A stretch of 64,000 bases of DNA, taken from contig JACGWO010000005.1 of assembly GCA_034509735.1 (NCBI GenBank), positions 20,387,264 through 20,451,263 on the forward strand, written 5' to 3'. This stretch comes from Sesamum alatum (taxonomy: Eukaryota; Streptophyta; Magnoliopsida; Lamiales; Pedaliaceae). A program made the position numbers and the translations under genes. The notes beneath the pieces are model-generated. The model saw nothing but the letters and a program-made list of their open reading frames with translations. It did not search any database and was not told the origin of the DNA. This document shows positions 20,868 to 33,415 of the stretch, piece after piece (the stretch's first letter is position 1; each line of letters begins with the position of its first letter).

Positions 20868-23800
20868 TTCTTTCCTTCACCGCTACATCTAAAAATCACA
20901 TGCTTATAGTTAAATGAAAATTCATAAGTTAAAATGGAGAAGTAATACTTCTTCATTTTCATTTTAATGTATCTCTATTAACTCAACACGGAATTGATAG
21001 GAGGTGAAATAGATCTAAGTTTGTTTGTATAATTAGATTATTACCCTAAGAAGTAGTTACCGTGGGTCTTAAATCAAGAGAATTATCTATTAAGAAATTT
21101 ATTATTATAGAATTTGTTATACTGAAGATTCAGGACAAGATTATTAAGAGTGAATATGTGTAATTGCTAATTTCAAAGAGTAAAATACGACTTGATTCTC
21201 TTAGCTATAAGCCTACAAAGCAAATCGCTATTAGAACCATACTGGAGACCCCGTTATTGCCCTTCAATGCTTAAGGCAGGTAATTGTAAGATAGATATTA
21301 GCGTAGCAAAAGTTATACCTGTTGCATGTGCTGGAAACAAAGACGAAATTTAAAATAATTTTAAAATAAAGATAAATTAAATAAATAATACCCATTTATT
21401 AGATAAATAAGTAAAGATTCTTTTAAAACAATAGATTAAAATTGTCGAATTCTCTTTCGAGCCCTATTCTCCGCCGATCAACAGCATCTTCTGTACAAGT
21501 CTTCTAAGAAGAAAGCTTACGACTCAAGGCTGATGCATCACAAATCCTAATTTGTATGAACTCACCGGGACCATTCAATTATTTTGATATATGTGATTAT
21601 ATCCAATAAATACACTTAAATTTTTTGATCAAAACTTATATGTCTCTTATCATATCAATTTGTAATCCATTTGAAATGGAATATTACACTTGTCATATAA
21701 TAGATTATTTTTTAAACTTAAAAATAAACTATATAATTATATGAGAAATATAATACAATTATTATATACTAGTATGAGTTTAAAAACTAAATCCAATTCA
21801 AACTAGCACTTTTGCCAAAACTCTTACTACAAAAAGAAAAGAAAAAGATTAACGATAACAAAAGTTAAAGTAACAAAATTTGATATTACCATTAATTGTA
21901 CATATATTAAGTGAGACAAAAATTTATTTTGTCATAATAATAAATTCATATTATTTTAATAGTAACAACTATTTACTCAAATACATATATATATATATTA
22001 TCTGTTAATTATGGCGTCTTGGGATTGTGCACTTAACGTTTAGTGACCATTAGATGACCGTCTTGATCTTGGAGAGATTCTGATGAGCTGGTAATTAAAT
22101 ATTTAATTGAATGATTCTTTGAAAGTGAGTTGTTTCTGATTGGGCTTAATTAAAATATTAATTTAAAGATGTCATGTTCATACCGACAACCTCAGCTCTT
22201 GTTTCCCGTCTTCCAACTTACCTGAACAGCTAATCACAATCTTGATTAGCACTTTAATTAGTGGGTAATCACTTTCATAATTAGTCATTGGGCAAATTCA
22301 TATATTAATCTTCACCTTTATTTAAATATGTAAAGCTTTTTTATTACTGATTGAACATAATGTTAGCTCTAATCACAAAATTATATTGGGAAAGTGGTGC
22401 TTGTAATGTACATCCATCTCTTAATCATTTGTTTGGGTGTTCTAATTAATGAATATATTAAATTTTATCTTGTGGTAAGCAAATTGAATCCTGAAACGGA
22501 AAAATTCGGTATCGTTCATGTGAATTCATATCACATGAGTTGTGAATCGTTAGATTATGATTATGATAATCTATCGATTGATAGCTTATGTGGGTACAAA
22601 CTCACATAGACGGCATCATCAAGTCCCTAAAATGGATTCTTGCCAACTTGTCAGTAGGGGTTTGAATTCATCTCCAATGCGATTATGCCAACACGAAGAT
22701 ATTTAACTCTATTGGATTGCCACTTAATGCATTATGCCTCAAATAATAACTCTGTATAAATTAATCTTCTTCTGATGGAACCAATCAGAACTCAGCTTAT
22801 ACTCTTAGTCCTTTTTTTTTTTTGTGTCGAGAATGGAATATGATACTCGAAATAAATTTGCAGGGAATTTGATTGTTAGAATCTTATTACATGCAAATGT
22901 TTGGATAGAACAATGTATTTAATAGGGAAATCAATTAATCTTAAATTGTTTGGTATGCTACATATGAAAAAGAATAATATATATATATATATAAATAAGT
23001 TTAATAATGTCCAAAATAATTTTATTGGCATATTATCGAAGGAATATAAAACAAATCCGATTATAATATCTGATTTTAGATTACTAGAATTTTCTACATT
23101 TATTTTCAAATTTTCAAATTTTATTTCTTTTTCTGTTTCTTAAAACTATCTAACCAAAAAATATATGATATCCGGCAATTAAATTCCCAAAACAAAAATG
23201 TCATCTTCAAGCAAACAAACAAAACAGGGCCTTAATTATCAATTTATAACTTCGACTTATTTTACCCTTTCAATGTTAGTAGTAAAAATATCAATAAAAT
23301 CTGATCTCCTAGTTGAAATATAATTAAGTAAAAACCTAGACCCTGCATGTTTGTTTATGTTTTCATTTTCAGTTTTCAATTTTTGAAATAGTAATTAAAG
23401 TGTAAATATATATATATACACATTTCTATTAAAAATATATTGAGTTGACATCACAATTTAATTCACTAATCCAAATATATTGGTATTGCACATGAAAGTT
23501 TATATTTTTCACTTAAAACTAAAAATAAAAATAGATTATATATTCGCATTGCACATGAAAATAGATTATATTAATTAATTATAATTAGCATAATTTTATT
23601 TCATCGAAACACTTTCATAATTTACTATAAAATAAAATTTAATATTTTATAAGTTGCACAAATATTTCATAAAAAAATATATAAGTTTATAAAATTTTAA
23701 ACATAAATCTAACCAAACACAGTACAAGAGTGACGTGTATGTGACACATCCCAAAACTTTTATCTAGACGACATTGTTAATAATGTGTACCCCAAATTTC

Positions 23801-24406
23801 ACTCGCAAAACACGCTTTTTATGCCTTCACAGTGTGCTTCACTTTCCGATACATATTCCCTTCGTACAATTTCAATGGGACCTCTGACTCGTACTCTTAT
23901 TAAATGTCTCTCAGTATATATATATATACTATTATAAAATAAAGTGATGTTATAGATATATATTGACGATTTTAACTGATTCGGCTTTTTAAGTTTTATA
24001 ATGACTTAACTGCTAATTAATATAATTTGTGTATATATGTATATGTAAAGTCGTGTCTTTAGTTCCTCATGCCCCCATCAATGTCATCTGTGATCTATCA
24101 CAGATACATGACGCATTCATGTCACTATAATGAAAAAATGAAAATAATTGTCATTATTAAAATTATAAATATATTATTATGATAAAGTATAAGAATTTTG
24201 TCACTAAATTTATGTAAAGTTACTGACAGCATTAAACATCATTTACCAAGAACAAAAAATATTTTTGTATTTGTGAAAAAATAATATTAAGCACACAGTA
24301 CTTTTTTATTTTGATAGAATCAAGAAATACACGTATGCATAATTTAATTTTTATTATATTTGTTTTGTCTAATTAATTAATAAAATTGAAGATAAAATAA
24401 ATAATT
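20868..24406. other. Arm A, AT-rich, no recognisable gene
   Basis: The whole stretch is shared with arm B. Short open frames (for example near 22394-22609) carry no family motif and are not preserved in arm B. AT microsatellites occur near 21985, 22978 and 23925. I see no transposon ends that I can defend. Confidence 0.5.
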
Positions 24407-24671
24407 TGATGGACATATCAGTAGTATTTCTTTATTGACGAGGGTATAAAAGTAATTTTATTATATAAGCCACATAATAAATATATACACCATATCACAC
24501 CATAAAACTCCCAACACCACTATAAATACCCGATAGATTATTTTATAAATTGGGGTTCACCATTCATGATTTGAGACTACATACAAAAATTCTCGCACTA
24601 AACTTGGAGTGTAATTGTGTCGAGGGCGATTTTTTTCGATTTTTCCTTCACTTCAAACCACTTCCACATCA
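24407..24671 (+). repeat. Left LTR of the non-autonomous Tat-like element
   Basis: This 265-bp LTR is the partner of 30389-30643. A TATA box (TATAAATA) is at 24521-24528. It ends CACATCA directly before the primer site. Confidence 0.92.
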
Positions 24672-24672
24672 T

Positions 24673-24690
24673 TGGCGCCGTCTATGGGAA
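24673..24690 (+). other. Primer binding site
   Basis: TGGCGCCGTCTATGGGAA lies one base after the LTR. It differs at one base from the site shared by the other three Tat elements. Confidence 0.82.
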
Positions 24691-24711
24691 ACCATCACCT
24701 CGACATTGAGA

Positions 24712-25690
24712 ATGCATACTAGGTCGCGTGCTTGCGATGTTCACAGGTTGGACAGTGCCCAAGAAACACATGAAAATGAAGCAGACAAAACCGACCGTGA
24801 ACAGTCACCACAACATGGGATGAACCTTCCACCACATGAACAGCCCCAGCCGCACGGGAGGGCCTTGCCACCCCATGAACAAGTGCCTCAGGAGGAGGCA
24901 CCTCCTCCCCGTGAACAATCTCCACCCCCTCGCAAAGAACCACCCGGTGAACAAACACCACCCCCTGGCGGGAATCACCCCTCCCCACTCGAAAGTCCGA
25001 TGATCCAGTTGACGCAAAAGGCCTTACTAGCCATGCATCCAACCGAGCGGCCGCTCAGACGATAGCTCAATTTGCGACTAATCACCCCATGAACCCACCC
25101 CCTCATTCTCCTCGTCGAAGTCGAGAAGAGTCCTCGGCTCCCGAGGAGAATGAGCAGAGGCGGGAGGAGGTGAATAGCAGAGTATCTAAACCGAAGGTTG
25201 CCCAGGAACAAGATCAACTCCCCCCGCAGCCAAGGCAACCCACAACACCCATACTCTCAAGGGGAGTAGAGGACCCTTATCTCCCCTTGGTCGTGACTCC
25301 TTCAAGACGTAGCCCTTTGAACGGGATTGTCTCCCGTTTCATCATACTCTGGGAGGTTTAACACTTTAACGCCCTCCGAAAGTGCCTCAGCTACACCCCT
25401 TTGAACACCCCTAGAGGAGAAATATTAGTCGTGGCAGAGCAACAACGGCTGATTGACCAATGATCGAGAAAATGAAGGACAATCCCAAGAGGCTAAAGTC
25501 CGACAGATATTTTTGTTTCCACCGTGACATTGGGCATACGACTGAGGAATGTCACCTCCAAAATGAGATGGAGAAATTGATCCAATGGGGACACTTGAAG
25601 GAGTATGTCAACCAATATCCACGAGGACGCCAATTTGATCAGGAGGATGTGGCCGTGCATCCCATGACGAGCTCTAGGCCGTGCACTCCA
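24712..25690 (+). pseudogene. Decayed Tat gag, core domain largely deleted
   Basis: The start ATG at 24712 opens MHTRSRACDV, like MNTRSRA in the element at 57420. A proline/glutamate-rich low-complexity part follows, with repeated PPHEQ and PPPRE, then a stop at 25063-25065. Later frames resemble the 57 kb gag: VVTPSRRSPL (about 25290), YTPLNTPRGE (about 25390) and FCFHRDIGHTTEECHLQNEMEKLI (about 25510-25580) with its Cys/His nucleic-acid-binding pattern. The central gag core seen at 58150-58500 is missing between 25330 and 25385. No product is expected. Confidence 0.8.
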
Positions 25691-26039
25691 TGATGAGCTC
25701 GAGCCACGCATCGAGCTTGTAGCAAGGGGAGGCGAGGCCGTGCACCCCATGCAGAGTTATCTCATGATCTCAGAGGGATCGGCGGGAAAAGACTCCCTTG
25801 CTACAAAGTAGTCACCTTAAGTTCGCATAGCAGAAAAAATTATCTTTTGGCTATTTATTTGTAATAGGAGAAAGCTCGAGTAGGAGCTCAACAACTTCTC
25901 CCCTTTTGATTTCCCCTAAGACTTTGTAATGCGAACTCTAAGCAATGAAGTTAGTTTTCTTCTCGTAGTCCCAACAAAATAAATAAATAAATAAAGATCC
26001 CTGAAGTTTCAAGAGGACCCTAGAGGCAAAAATCGATGT

Positions 26040-26500
26040 TGCACTGGGACCCCATAGACAAAACTTCATCGAGATCCTCGTAAAAGATATTGCCTCGGAA
26101 ACTTTGCCATCTCTTGAATGGGTAAAAGACCAACTCCGGGACATCAACAAGTATCCTTTGAAGCAATGTCCCAATAGACGAAACTTGCGATCCTCGCCAA
26201 GAATATTTCCACGGAGACTTTGCCCCCCTTGAAGTTGGTATAAATCAACGCCGGTACATGAGCAATGGGCAATTTCGATAAAGATAACGAAAACACAATA
26301 ACGAAACACGCCACAACACCTAACCATAAAAGTCGAAAAAAAGTCATCCCAAGTACTACATATTGCCGAGTTACATGTCAACATCCGACCATAAGAGTCG
26401 GAAAAAAGTCATCCCAAGTACTAAATAATGTCGAATTACATCCAATCATAGAAGTCGAAAGAAAATAATCCCAAGTACTAAATATTGCCAAATTATCTGC
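26040..26500. repeat. Short tandem repeats, two families
   Basis: 26040-26260 holds two diverged units of about 120 bp (shared words GATCCTCG and ACTTTGCC). 26320-26500 holds about three units of 60-70 bp around GTCATCCCAAGTACTA and CATAAGAGTCG. They are part of the non-coding interior of the non-autonomous element. Confidence 0.65.
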
Positions 26501-26559
26501 AAAAAGTCTACGCTTCCCCATCTACCCCAAGGTCCTGGGGGGATCTATCATGAGCAGGA

Positions 26560-26890
26560 TCCTCCTCCTCCTCTTGGAGTATGTCATCTTGAGGAGAGCG
26601 AACGTTAAGCACCTCCTCCTAGAAGAGTGTTGTCTCGATGAGGAGACCCCCTCCTCCTGGAGTGCGTCATCTCGAGAGAGCGGAGGTAAAGCATCTCTTC
26701 CTAGAAAAGTGTTGTCTCGCTGAGGAGACCTCCTCCTACTTGAGTGTGTCATCTCGAGGAGGAGAGCTCTCAGGGAAAAAATGAGGTCGAATATCTTCTC
26801 CTCCTAGAGTAATGTCACCTCGAGAATGAGTGCCCTAAGGAGAGAACGAAGGTCAAGCACCTCCTCTTTAGGGCCGAGAAGAGGTGAACC
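26560..26890. repeat. Tandem repeat of about 82 bp units
   Basis: About three to four units carry CTCCTCCTGGAGTGCGTCAT, GTGTTGTCTCG and GAGGAGACC variants. Purine/pyrimidine skew makes long but meaningless open frames here. Confidence 0.65.
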
Positions 26891-27119
26891 ACTCTAAAAA
26901 AATTCCTAAAAATACCCCCTCATCGTTGGTAAAGCATCACATGTTCTACGATGCATGAAGATCCTCTAGTGTGACGGGGAGTCGCATCTCTCGAAGACGA
27001 CATTGAAACCTCTCAAAACACATGACAGAGCCTCTCCTAGGGAGTAAGAGTAAAAAAGAATAAAAAATGTTGAAAGGTGGAGTGGTTGAGCTCTCACATT
27101 TCGATCCTTCTGACCTAGG

Positions 27120-27561
27120 TTCAAAATCCAGTGGACGCAGTGTGTTGCCCCTCCATCTAGTAGTGCATCCTCGAGCCCGGGACTCGACCTGGCCCATTGG
27201 CTCACACCTAGGTCCGCTTGGCCCTGCGGCCTGGACCGCCCCTCGCCAGCTGGATCCGCTACCTCGAGCTGGGTTGCGCCCAGGTCCGCCTTGAGCTGGC
27301 CAGCACGAGGCACTGCCTCGACCTGGGGGCCGCGCATCCACCAGTGGTCGCGCCCTCTCCCTCCTCAACCTGGCACTCGCCTCGACCTGGCCAGCTCGAG
27401 GCAGCAGCGGTCGCGCCCAGTTCCGCCTAGAGCTGGCGCTCGCCTCAACCCGGCCGACTCGAGGCAGCAGCGGTCGCGCCCAATCTGGCTCGACCTGGCC
27501 AACTCGAGCAGGCAACAATCGAGCCCATTCCGCCTCGACCTGGCCAGCTTGAGGCAACGGT
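27120..27561. repeat. GC-rich repeat array, left part
   Basis: Units of roughly 60 bp contain TCGACCTGGCCAGCTCGAGG and GGTCGCGCCCA. The GC content is far above the surroundings. The same family continues at 29656-30010, so the two parts were one array before the insertion at 27562-29655. Confidence 0.75.
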
Positions 27562-29655
27562 TGAAGGGACAAGCGGATCTGCCCGAGAGCGCGAGCGAAA
27601 GCGTGAAATCGAAAATATTGCGTAAATAAAAGCAATAATCACCAAATCCAACCGGGCGTTTGATGTAGAATATGATAATAAAAACGCATATATTATATAG
27701 AGCATAGATGTTGAAAAAGAAACTACAATCACGTAAATCGACGATTACCTTTGTAGTCAATTTTCTTGCACGGCTACAAGTGTTGTTCCTCTTCGGATAT
27801 GTCGACTAAGTTTAAACGTATGAACTTTCTAATGAAGTCCACACCACACCTGAAGAAATCATGTTTCTCTTGCTAGAGAAAAACAGATCTAAGAGGAGAC
27901 GATCCAAGAAACTAGAACACTATTATATTAGTGTCTTTTATTGATCTAGCTTTATTCTTCAAAATGATCTAAGATCAATGAAGAACAAAGAGGGTAGTAT
28001 GTATGTAAAGAGAGGGCTGAAAATTAGAGAGAAAAAGAGAGATGTGTTTTCTTCTTTTTCCTAGAAAAAGATGAAATGTAATTCTCTTGCATTGATGATA
28101 GTATATACTCAATATATACTAAATTAATGTGATTATTAAAATGTGTCTAGGTTCATCCTAGGATGTCTGGATATATTCCAATCAATCCCACTAATTTATC
28201 AATGAAGCATCAAGGTCTTGCATGTCCGATTTTTAGCCTTCTAAAAGAGGCAATTTTTGGCCATACTAGTTTGGGAAGAAGTCCAACTTCTTCTCATTCC
28301 AAAAGTGGAATTAACACACCTCTTAGGCCAAAATTTAATGGGCCGGCTTTCATTGTAATTCAATTACAACGAGCCCAAAATTAAATCCATTTAATTCAAG
28401 GTCCACATAAATAGTTCCTCTTAATTTTTTAATTCAATTAAAAGATTCAATTTTCGATTCTCTACATTAACCGATAAATTCCATTTACCGGTTAAAACGA
28501 GGGTCCGATACAATATCGGCTCGTCCATCCAATTGACAATCTATTAAGTAATCTAATTACTCATTATCCTCTGAAATTGACTCCAAGTCAATTTCTTCAC
28601 CACCTCGATGATTTGTGTGTGACCCTTTAGGTTCACCCTCAGCTAGACTTGGGCCTGTGTACAACAAGAGCCCGTTACCATGGGTGGCTATCTAGCAACA
28701 GTCCATGGCACTAGAGACTAGGTGAATGTTGGCGTGAACATTTAGGCGTCGATTCCGTACGAGTACGGTCCTTCCATCTACCGTCTCCCGGCTTAGTCTA
28801 GGGTATGAAATTGGGCGTCAGTTCCCATCCTTGACTAGGCGTCTATGCTTAATACTCGAGACCGCGCATGCCTCATTGCATCAACACAGGATACCATTTC
28901 CTGTTCCTATTAACCACTGTGGCCACAGGTTTAAGCAGCATGAACGTGTCTCCGAGTGCATAGGAAATACCTCTGTCACATACTGACAGGGGACGGATCC
29001 TCTTCTTGAAACCCACCGTCCTCGCTAGACATTTTGACTGCACTGGGCAAGATCTATAATGATCATCTTACAGAATGACCACCTCTCGCCAGATCCAAGA
29101 TACAACCATCATGTGTACTTGACTGCCATGGTTCCTCAAGTTTGAGGACTACTCCCGTACTATCGGAACCAGGGAAATCCAATCATACCGACCAAGCCTC
29201 CAAGGCTTCCCATATGATGATCCCCGGGAGTCAGTTCAGTCGGCTCGACCCCAGTCGACCAGCTCACCAAGATCGTATAGGCGTCCCACACTTGTCGCGA
29301 TGAAACACGGCACTCATCCAATGAATACGACTCTTGATGCAAGTCTCTATAGGACTCTCGATGCCATGTCTCGAGGTCCTCGACTTGGAACGTTTCAGAC
29401 CCAACCCTTTATCAATTGGTTTCATAACCACCATCCAATGTGTGGCCCAACTACATGAGTTGTTAACCGTGGTCTGTGGGCTTTGTTGTGATATATGTAA
29501 AACAGAATTTAACATATGAAAAATGAGCACAACAAAGAAAGTACCAATGGTAATGAACACTCATTTTATTCATTACATAATATTACATTACATCAAATTG
29601 TCAAATAGATTACAAAATGCCAAATCTATTGACTTTCTGGTCACCTATTCTAACA
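27562..29655 (-). mobile_element. Probable solo LTR of about 2.1 kb, minus orientation
   Basis: Read on the minus strand it begins TGTTAGAATAGGTGACC at 29655 and can end CCCTTCA at 27562. It interrupts the GC-rich array. The flanks ACGGT and GCGAT each differ at one base from GCGGT, the word expected in the array, which suits a decayed 5-bp duplication. It has no coding frame and no internal element sequence, hence a solo LTR. The family is not assigned; the start TGTTAG is typical of copia LTRs. Confidence 0.5.
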
Positions 29656-30010
29656 GCGATCGCGCCCAAGTCCGTCGTAACCTGGCTAGCCCGAGGCATT
29701 GCCTCGACATGGGGGCCGCACCCAGGTCCGACTCGACCTGGGCTGTGCATCCGCCAGGACCATGACTAGGCTCCAAGCGTCCAAGGCTTCGGTCTGTTGG
29801 ATCACGCCTAGGTGCGCCTCACCAACTCCAGCTCGAGTCCCTGCCTCTGGCGAGATGGTCATGTCCAGGTCCGCCTCGACCTGGACTTGGTCTTGTTGTG
29901 CCAGCTCGAGGCATTGCCTCGAGTTGGGCCGACCCTAGTCCAGCAGGTCGCGCCATGTCCCGGGTGGCGCCCCTCACCAGCTCGAGCCATCATGCCCAAG
30001 ACCCCCTCGA
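29656..30010. repeat. GC-rich repeat array, right part
   Basis: This continues the 27120-27561 array, with AGCTCGAGGCATTGCCTCGA and TCCGCCTCGACCTGG words. Unit order becomes irregular toward 30010. Confidence 0.7.
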
Positions 30011-30388
30011 CCTAGGTTGCGTCTGAACTGTGTTTCTCCCTCGAACGCGAGGCTGACAATCAATCTAGGACCTACCTTGAGCTGAGTTGCACCTCCGCTA
30101 GTTAGTGTTTCTAGGGTTGCGGCCTAGTGCGCCACCTAATCGGACCTTAACCAGGCATCATGGTGGTAAAACCTAAGCCTTCCTTGATCACCACCACCAC
30201 CACCTCCTCCCAATCGTCCATTCGAACATTTTGGGCCACCTTCAATATATAGTATTGGGCTTAGGTCACAAATTTTAATCCAGATTGTTGTGCATCTTGA
30301 GTGGCCCCTGAATGCTTCCCATGTTTTCTTACTCTTGGACGACTCACTCGTCTCAATTCTAGTAACTCATTCGAGAGTAGGGGCTATA

Positions 30389-30643
30389 TGATGGACATAT
30401 TAGTAGTATTTATTTATTTACGAGGGTATAAAAGCAATTTTATTATGTAAGCCACATAATAAATATATACACCATAAAACTCCCAACACCACTATAAATA
30501 CCCCCATATATATTTTATAAAGGGGGGTTCACTATTCATGATTTGAGACTACATACAAAAATTCTCTCACTAGAGTTGGGGTGTAATTTTGTCGAGGGCA
30601 ATTTTTCCTGATTCTTCCATCACTTCAAACCACTTCCACATCA
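30389..30643 (+). repeat. Right LTR of the non-autonomous Tat-like element
   Basis: This 255-bp LTR is the partner of 24407-24671. A TATA box is at 30493-30500. A purine-rich stretch (GAGAGTAGGGG, 30373-30383) precedes it as polypurine tract. TAATT follows at 30644-30648. Confidence 0.92.
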
Positions 30644-31562
30644 TAATTGATGAAAATTGATAGACACTTCATCCCTGCATGCATATAATAAATGACCTTT
30701 CACATTTTGAAATATATTATAAAAAAGAATAAATATGTAACCAACAAATTAGATTTCAAAAAAAAGAAGAAGGAACTAAAGAAAATCAACTTAAAATATT
30801 ATTGACACAACAAAAGAATTGGTATATTGATGTAATGTGGAGAACCTTCTGTAAGGAAAAAAAAAAAGTAATTATCAAGGTATGAAATTTAGTATAATTA
30901 TGAATACCTTTTGTTGATTGAAAAATTATTAATACTTTCTAAATGTTTAATGAAAAATTATGTAATTTTTGAATGGATATATGAAATTATTAATTCTGTT
31001 CTTGCTATATTCTTTTAATTTTGAAAATTATAAAATAAAATCGGACGTGATAAATGGAATGGTATGAAAAATTATAAAAGAAAGTGATGAACTTAGTCCA
31101 TAAATAACTCCAAAGAAAAGTTAAAGAAAATTAAAATTATAATTAATAATCTACAAGAACATTTGATCAGTCCACTATAAAAAAATGGATGCAAATATGA
31201 AGGAGGCTAACGGATTGAGTTAGCTGTTGACGACAATTAAAATTTGAGGGTATTGATGATTTTTTAAACAATAAAAGGTATGTGTAATTATGTCAAATTT
31301 TAAAGTTGCTCGTTGTAAATTACCCAAAAAGAAAAGAACAACTAATAAGGACAAATCAAGTCGATTTCAGATTGTATATGCTGGCATGTGTTGAAGCAGC
31401 AAAAGTATTTGAAGGATCTTTTTTTCGGGTGTCGTAGATCCAAAGACAGTGGTGTAATTGGGTGGAAAACTTTGTGATTTGCAGGGAATCCTGTGATGGT
31501 GGTCCAGTGGACTAGCATCAACCCTCAAATTTATTTATGTTTATGATACATATTTATGTCTA
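30644..31562. other. End of arm A and start of spacer; no gene
   Basis: 30644-31374 matches arm B 35322-35990 on the complement. 31280-31330 ends with a TGTAAATTACCC word typical of foldback MITE ends, but I cannot place its partner. 31375-31562 is unique in the window and non-coding. Confidence 0.5.
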
Positions 31563-31824
31563 TCTATACTTTTAATTAAACGGGGAGAGTTTTATAATAA
31601 TTATTAAAATATGTGTGGACCTAAATACCCTTGCGTAAATTTATTTTTCCACCATATTTCTAAAATTAAATTTCTATTAATATCACTTTTGTTATGCATA
31701 TTTTAAGGTTAATTCGTGGTATCAGTTATGATTAGTTGTTATCTTCCTTATTTTTCAATTAATTAAATAAAATATAATAAAAAATTTAATTATGCGCACA
31801 CATGAGTGTGCTTTCGTCATTAGT
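31563..31824 (+). mobile_element. Short non-autonomous Helitron
   Basis: The 5' end reads TCTATACTTTTAATTAAACG, and the 3' end is a hairpin (CGCACACATGAGTGTGC region, about 31793-31811) followed after ten or so bases by TTAGT. TC start, near-terminal hairpin, CTRRT-like end and lack of target duplication fit Helitrons. There is no Rep/helicase coding. Confidence 0.55.
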
Positions 31825-32519
31825 ACTATATACTATTTTCTTTCATAAACAACTATATCTTCAATTAATTAATTATACCAATAATTTTTCATTCATGTAC
31901 GTTCAAGCTGATTTAGTTTATAAAATTTAATCAGTTATTTATTTTATTTTTCTTCAATTTTATTTAATTAAATAAACATAATAAAGGTTTTGAATTATGC
32001 ACACGAATTAAGTGTGCTTCAAACATTGGTTATTATTAAGGGATGATCATCATATTGCGTAGTTTATTGTTATTCCTCTTAATCATCTTTTTTATCAATA
32101 TGTTTATATTCGTAGTTTGTACACATTTAAAGTTAATTAATTTTATTAGTTTTTGTTAGTTATTTATTTTCTATCTTTTGTTTAATTAGATAAATATAAT
32201 AAAAATTTACATTATGCACACACATCAAATGTGCTTCAATCACTAATTTATTTATTAAGACTCAAACCCCTAAAATAACTAATATTGGTCGCCATAATAT
32301 TGGGACAAAAATAACCTTTGATATATTTATTATTTCTTTAACAAGATAACTTATCACTTTCAGTTTCAGATAAAAAAAATTCATCAATTATAAACTCATG
32401 TACATTTAAAATTAATATATTTTATTAATTTTAATCAATAATTTATTTTTCACTTTTATTTAATAAAATAAAGATAATTTAAGTTACGCACACACACGGA
32501 GTGTGCTTCTTTCACTAGT
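31825..32519 (+). repeat. Three further Helitron 3' termini in a row
   Basis: Near-identical tails, each a T-rich stretch, ATTATGCACAC, a short loop and GTGTGCTTC, occur near 31998-32030, 32210-32237 and 32488-32519. The last has a 6-bp stem GCACAC/GTGTGC and ends exactly CTAGT (32515-32519). One ends CTAAT (32233-32237). This suggests tandem Helitron insertions or a multimer. Clear 5' ends are not visible for each. Confidence 0.5.
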
Positions 32520-32699
32520 TAATACATCAATCATCCAACAATTTTGTTTTTCAGGTTAATAAACTTATGTTTTCATACACAACTTTTATCTTTGAACTTT
32601 TTGAGTGAATAGATTATAGCTACATTGTGAATCCCTCAATTATTAGCAATTATAACAATCAACGTACCGATAATCAACATAACCAAACTATTATACTAT

Positions 32700-33415
32700 T
32701 AGGCCCCGTTTGGTTTGTATGATTAAGCATGACAAATTGCTTATCTGCATAATTATACATTTTGTTTAAGGTATTATAGCTCAGTATTAATATTGGGCCT
32801 GATCTTATCAATCCTAATCTATGGAATAGTCTATTACATCTCTTAGGCGGGATAACTATTCTGTCGATTAGTTTAAGATATGATTAAATTATTTTTTCCT
32901 TATAAGCCTTTATTTATGAAATCATGCATGGTTAAAAGAATGTACGTCATATTATAATAGTTTAACAATAAAATATAATTTAAAAAAATATTCTTCATTT
33001 TTCTCTTGAACTTTGAAAAATAATTGAGTTTTGATAAGTTATTAAATTTTAAAAAATAGAATTTTTGCTACTTTTATTTCATTTTAAAAACAATTAAAAT
33101 TGCAGTCCCTCTCTCTCTCTCTCTTTTTTTTTTTTTTGAAATTATTGAATGTCTATTTTAGACTTATGCTTTATATGAATGTAGAAAAAAAGAAAGAAAA
33201 ATTCCACAAGAACTATTTTAAAAATTGTATTTGAATAAATATTTAGATTTTTTCTTTTTTTTTTTAATTATCACAAGCTAACAATATTAAAATGAAGATA
33301 ACTTAAATCTCAATTGTTTTTCTACATTAATTTAATCATACTTTGCAATCATTTCAATTAAACACCATATTATATTATCGCATGGGATATCAAACATCAC
33401 ATCAAACCAAATAGC
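32700..33415. mobile_element. Possible MITE with CCCGTTTGGTTT-type ends
   Basis: The left end is TAGGCCCCGTTTGGTTTG; the right end on the complement reads CTATTTGGTTTGATG. Such GGCCCCGTTTGG ends are typical of Tourist- and hAT-type MITEs. The right end is degenerate and no duplication is clear, so the extent is tentative. Confidence 0.35.

Larger units (their letters stand above)
24407..30643 (+). mobile_element. Non-autonomous Tat-like LTR element with gag but no pol, 6.2 kb
   Basis: LTRs 24407-24671 and 30389-30643 begin TGATGGACAT and end CCACATCA. The target duplication is TAATT (24402-24406 and 30644-30648). Arm B near 35985 has the empty site with one TAATT (read on the complement AAATAAATAATTGATGA). 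Inside come the primer site, a decayed gag, then tandem arrays and GC-rich repeats with no protease, RT or integrase. A 2.1 kb LTR-like insertion splits the GC-rich array. Mobility would have needed enzymes from a full-length relative such as the element at 57015. Confidence 0.9.
17931..31374 (+). repeat. Arm A of a large inverted duplication
   Basis: Arm A, minus its own insertions, matches the reverse complement of 35322-41855. Paired landmarks by position are 21176-21275 with 39730-39830 (5 mismatches in about 100 bases by eye), 22020-22085 with 38490-38550, 24060-24130 with 36245-36320, and 30650-31370 with 35325-35975. The inner boundary is at TTTCAG|ATT, 31371-31374. The outer boundary is lost where a Tat element cut arm B. 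Arm-specific insertions are listed separately. Confidence 0.88.

Noticed and set aside
24550..24711. Extension of the gag frame upstream of 24712
   Set aside because: It would read through the LTR and the primer site; the ATG at 24712 after the primer site is the natural start.
26946..27760. Long GC-rich open frames on both strands (Arg/Ala/Pro-rich)
   Set aside because: They lie in the GC-rich repeat array, overlap each other in several frames and change with repeat period; not genes.
29160..29560. Minus-strand open frames inside the 2.1 kb LTR-like block
   Set aside because: No motifs, overlapping frames, and the block looks like an LTR.
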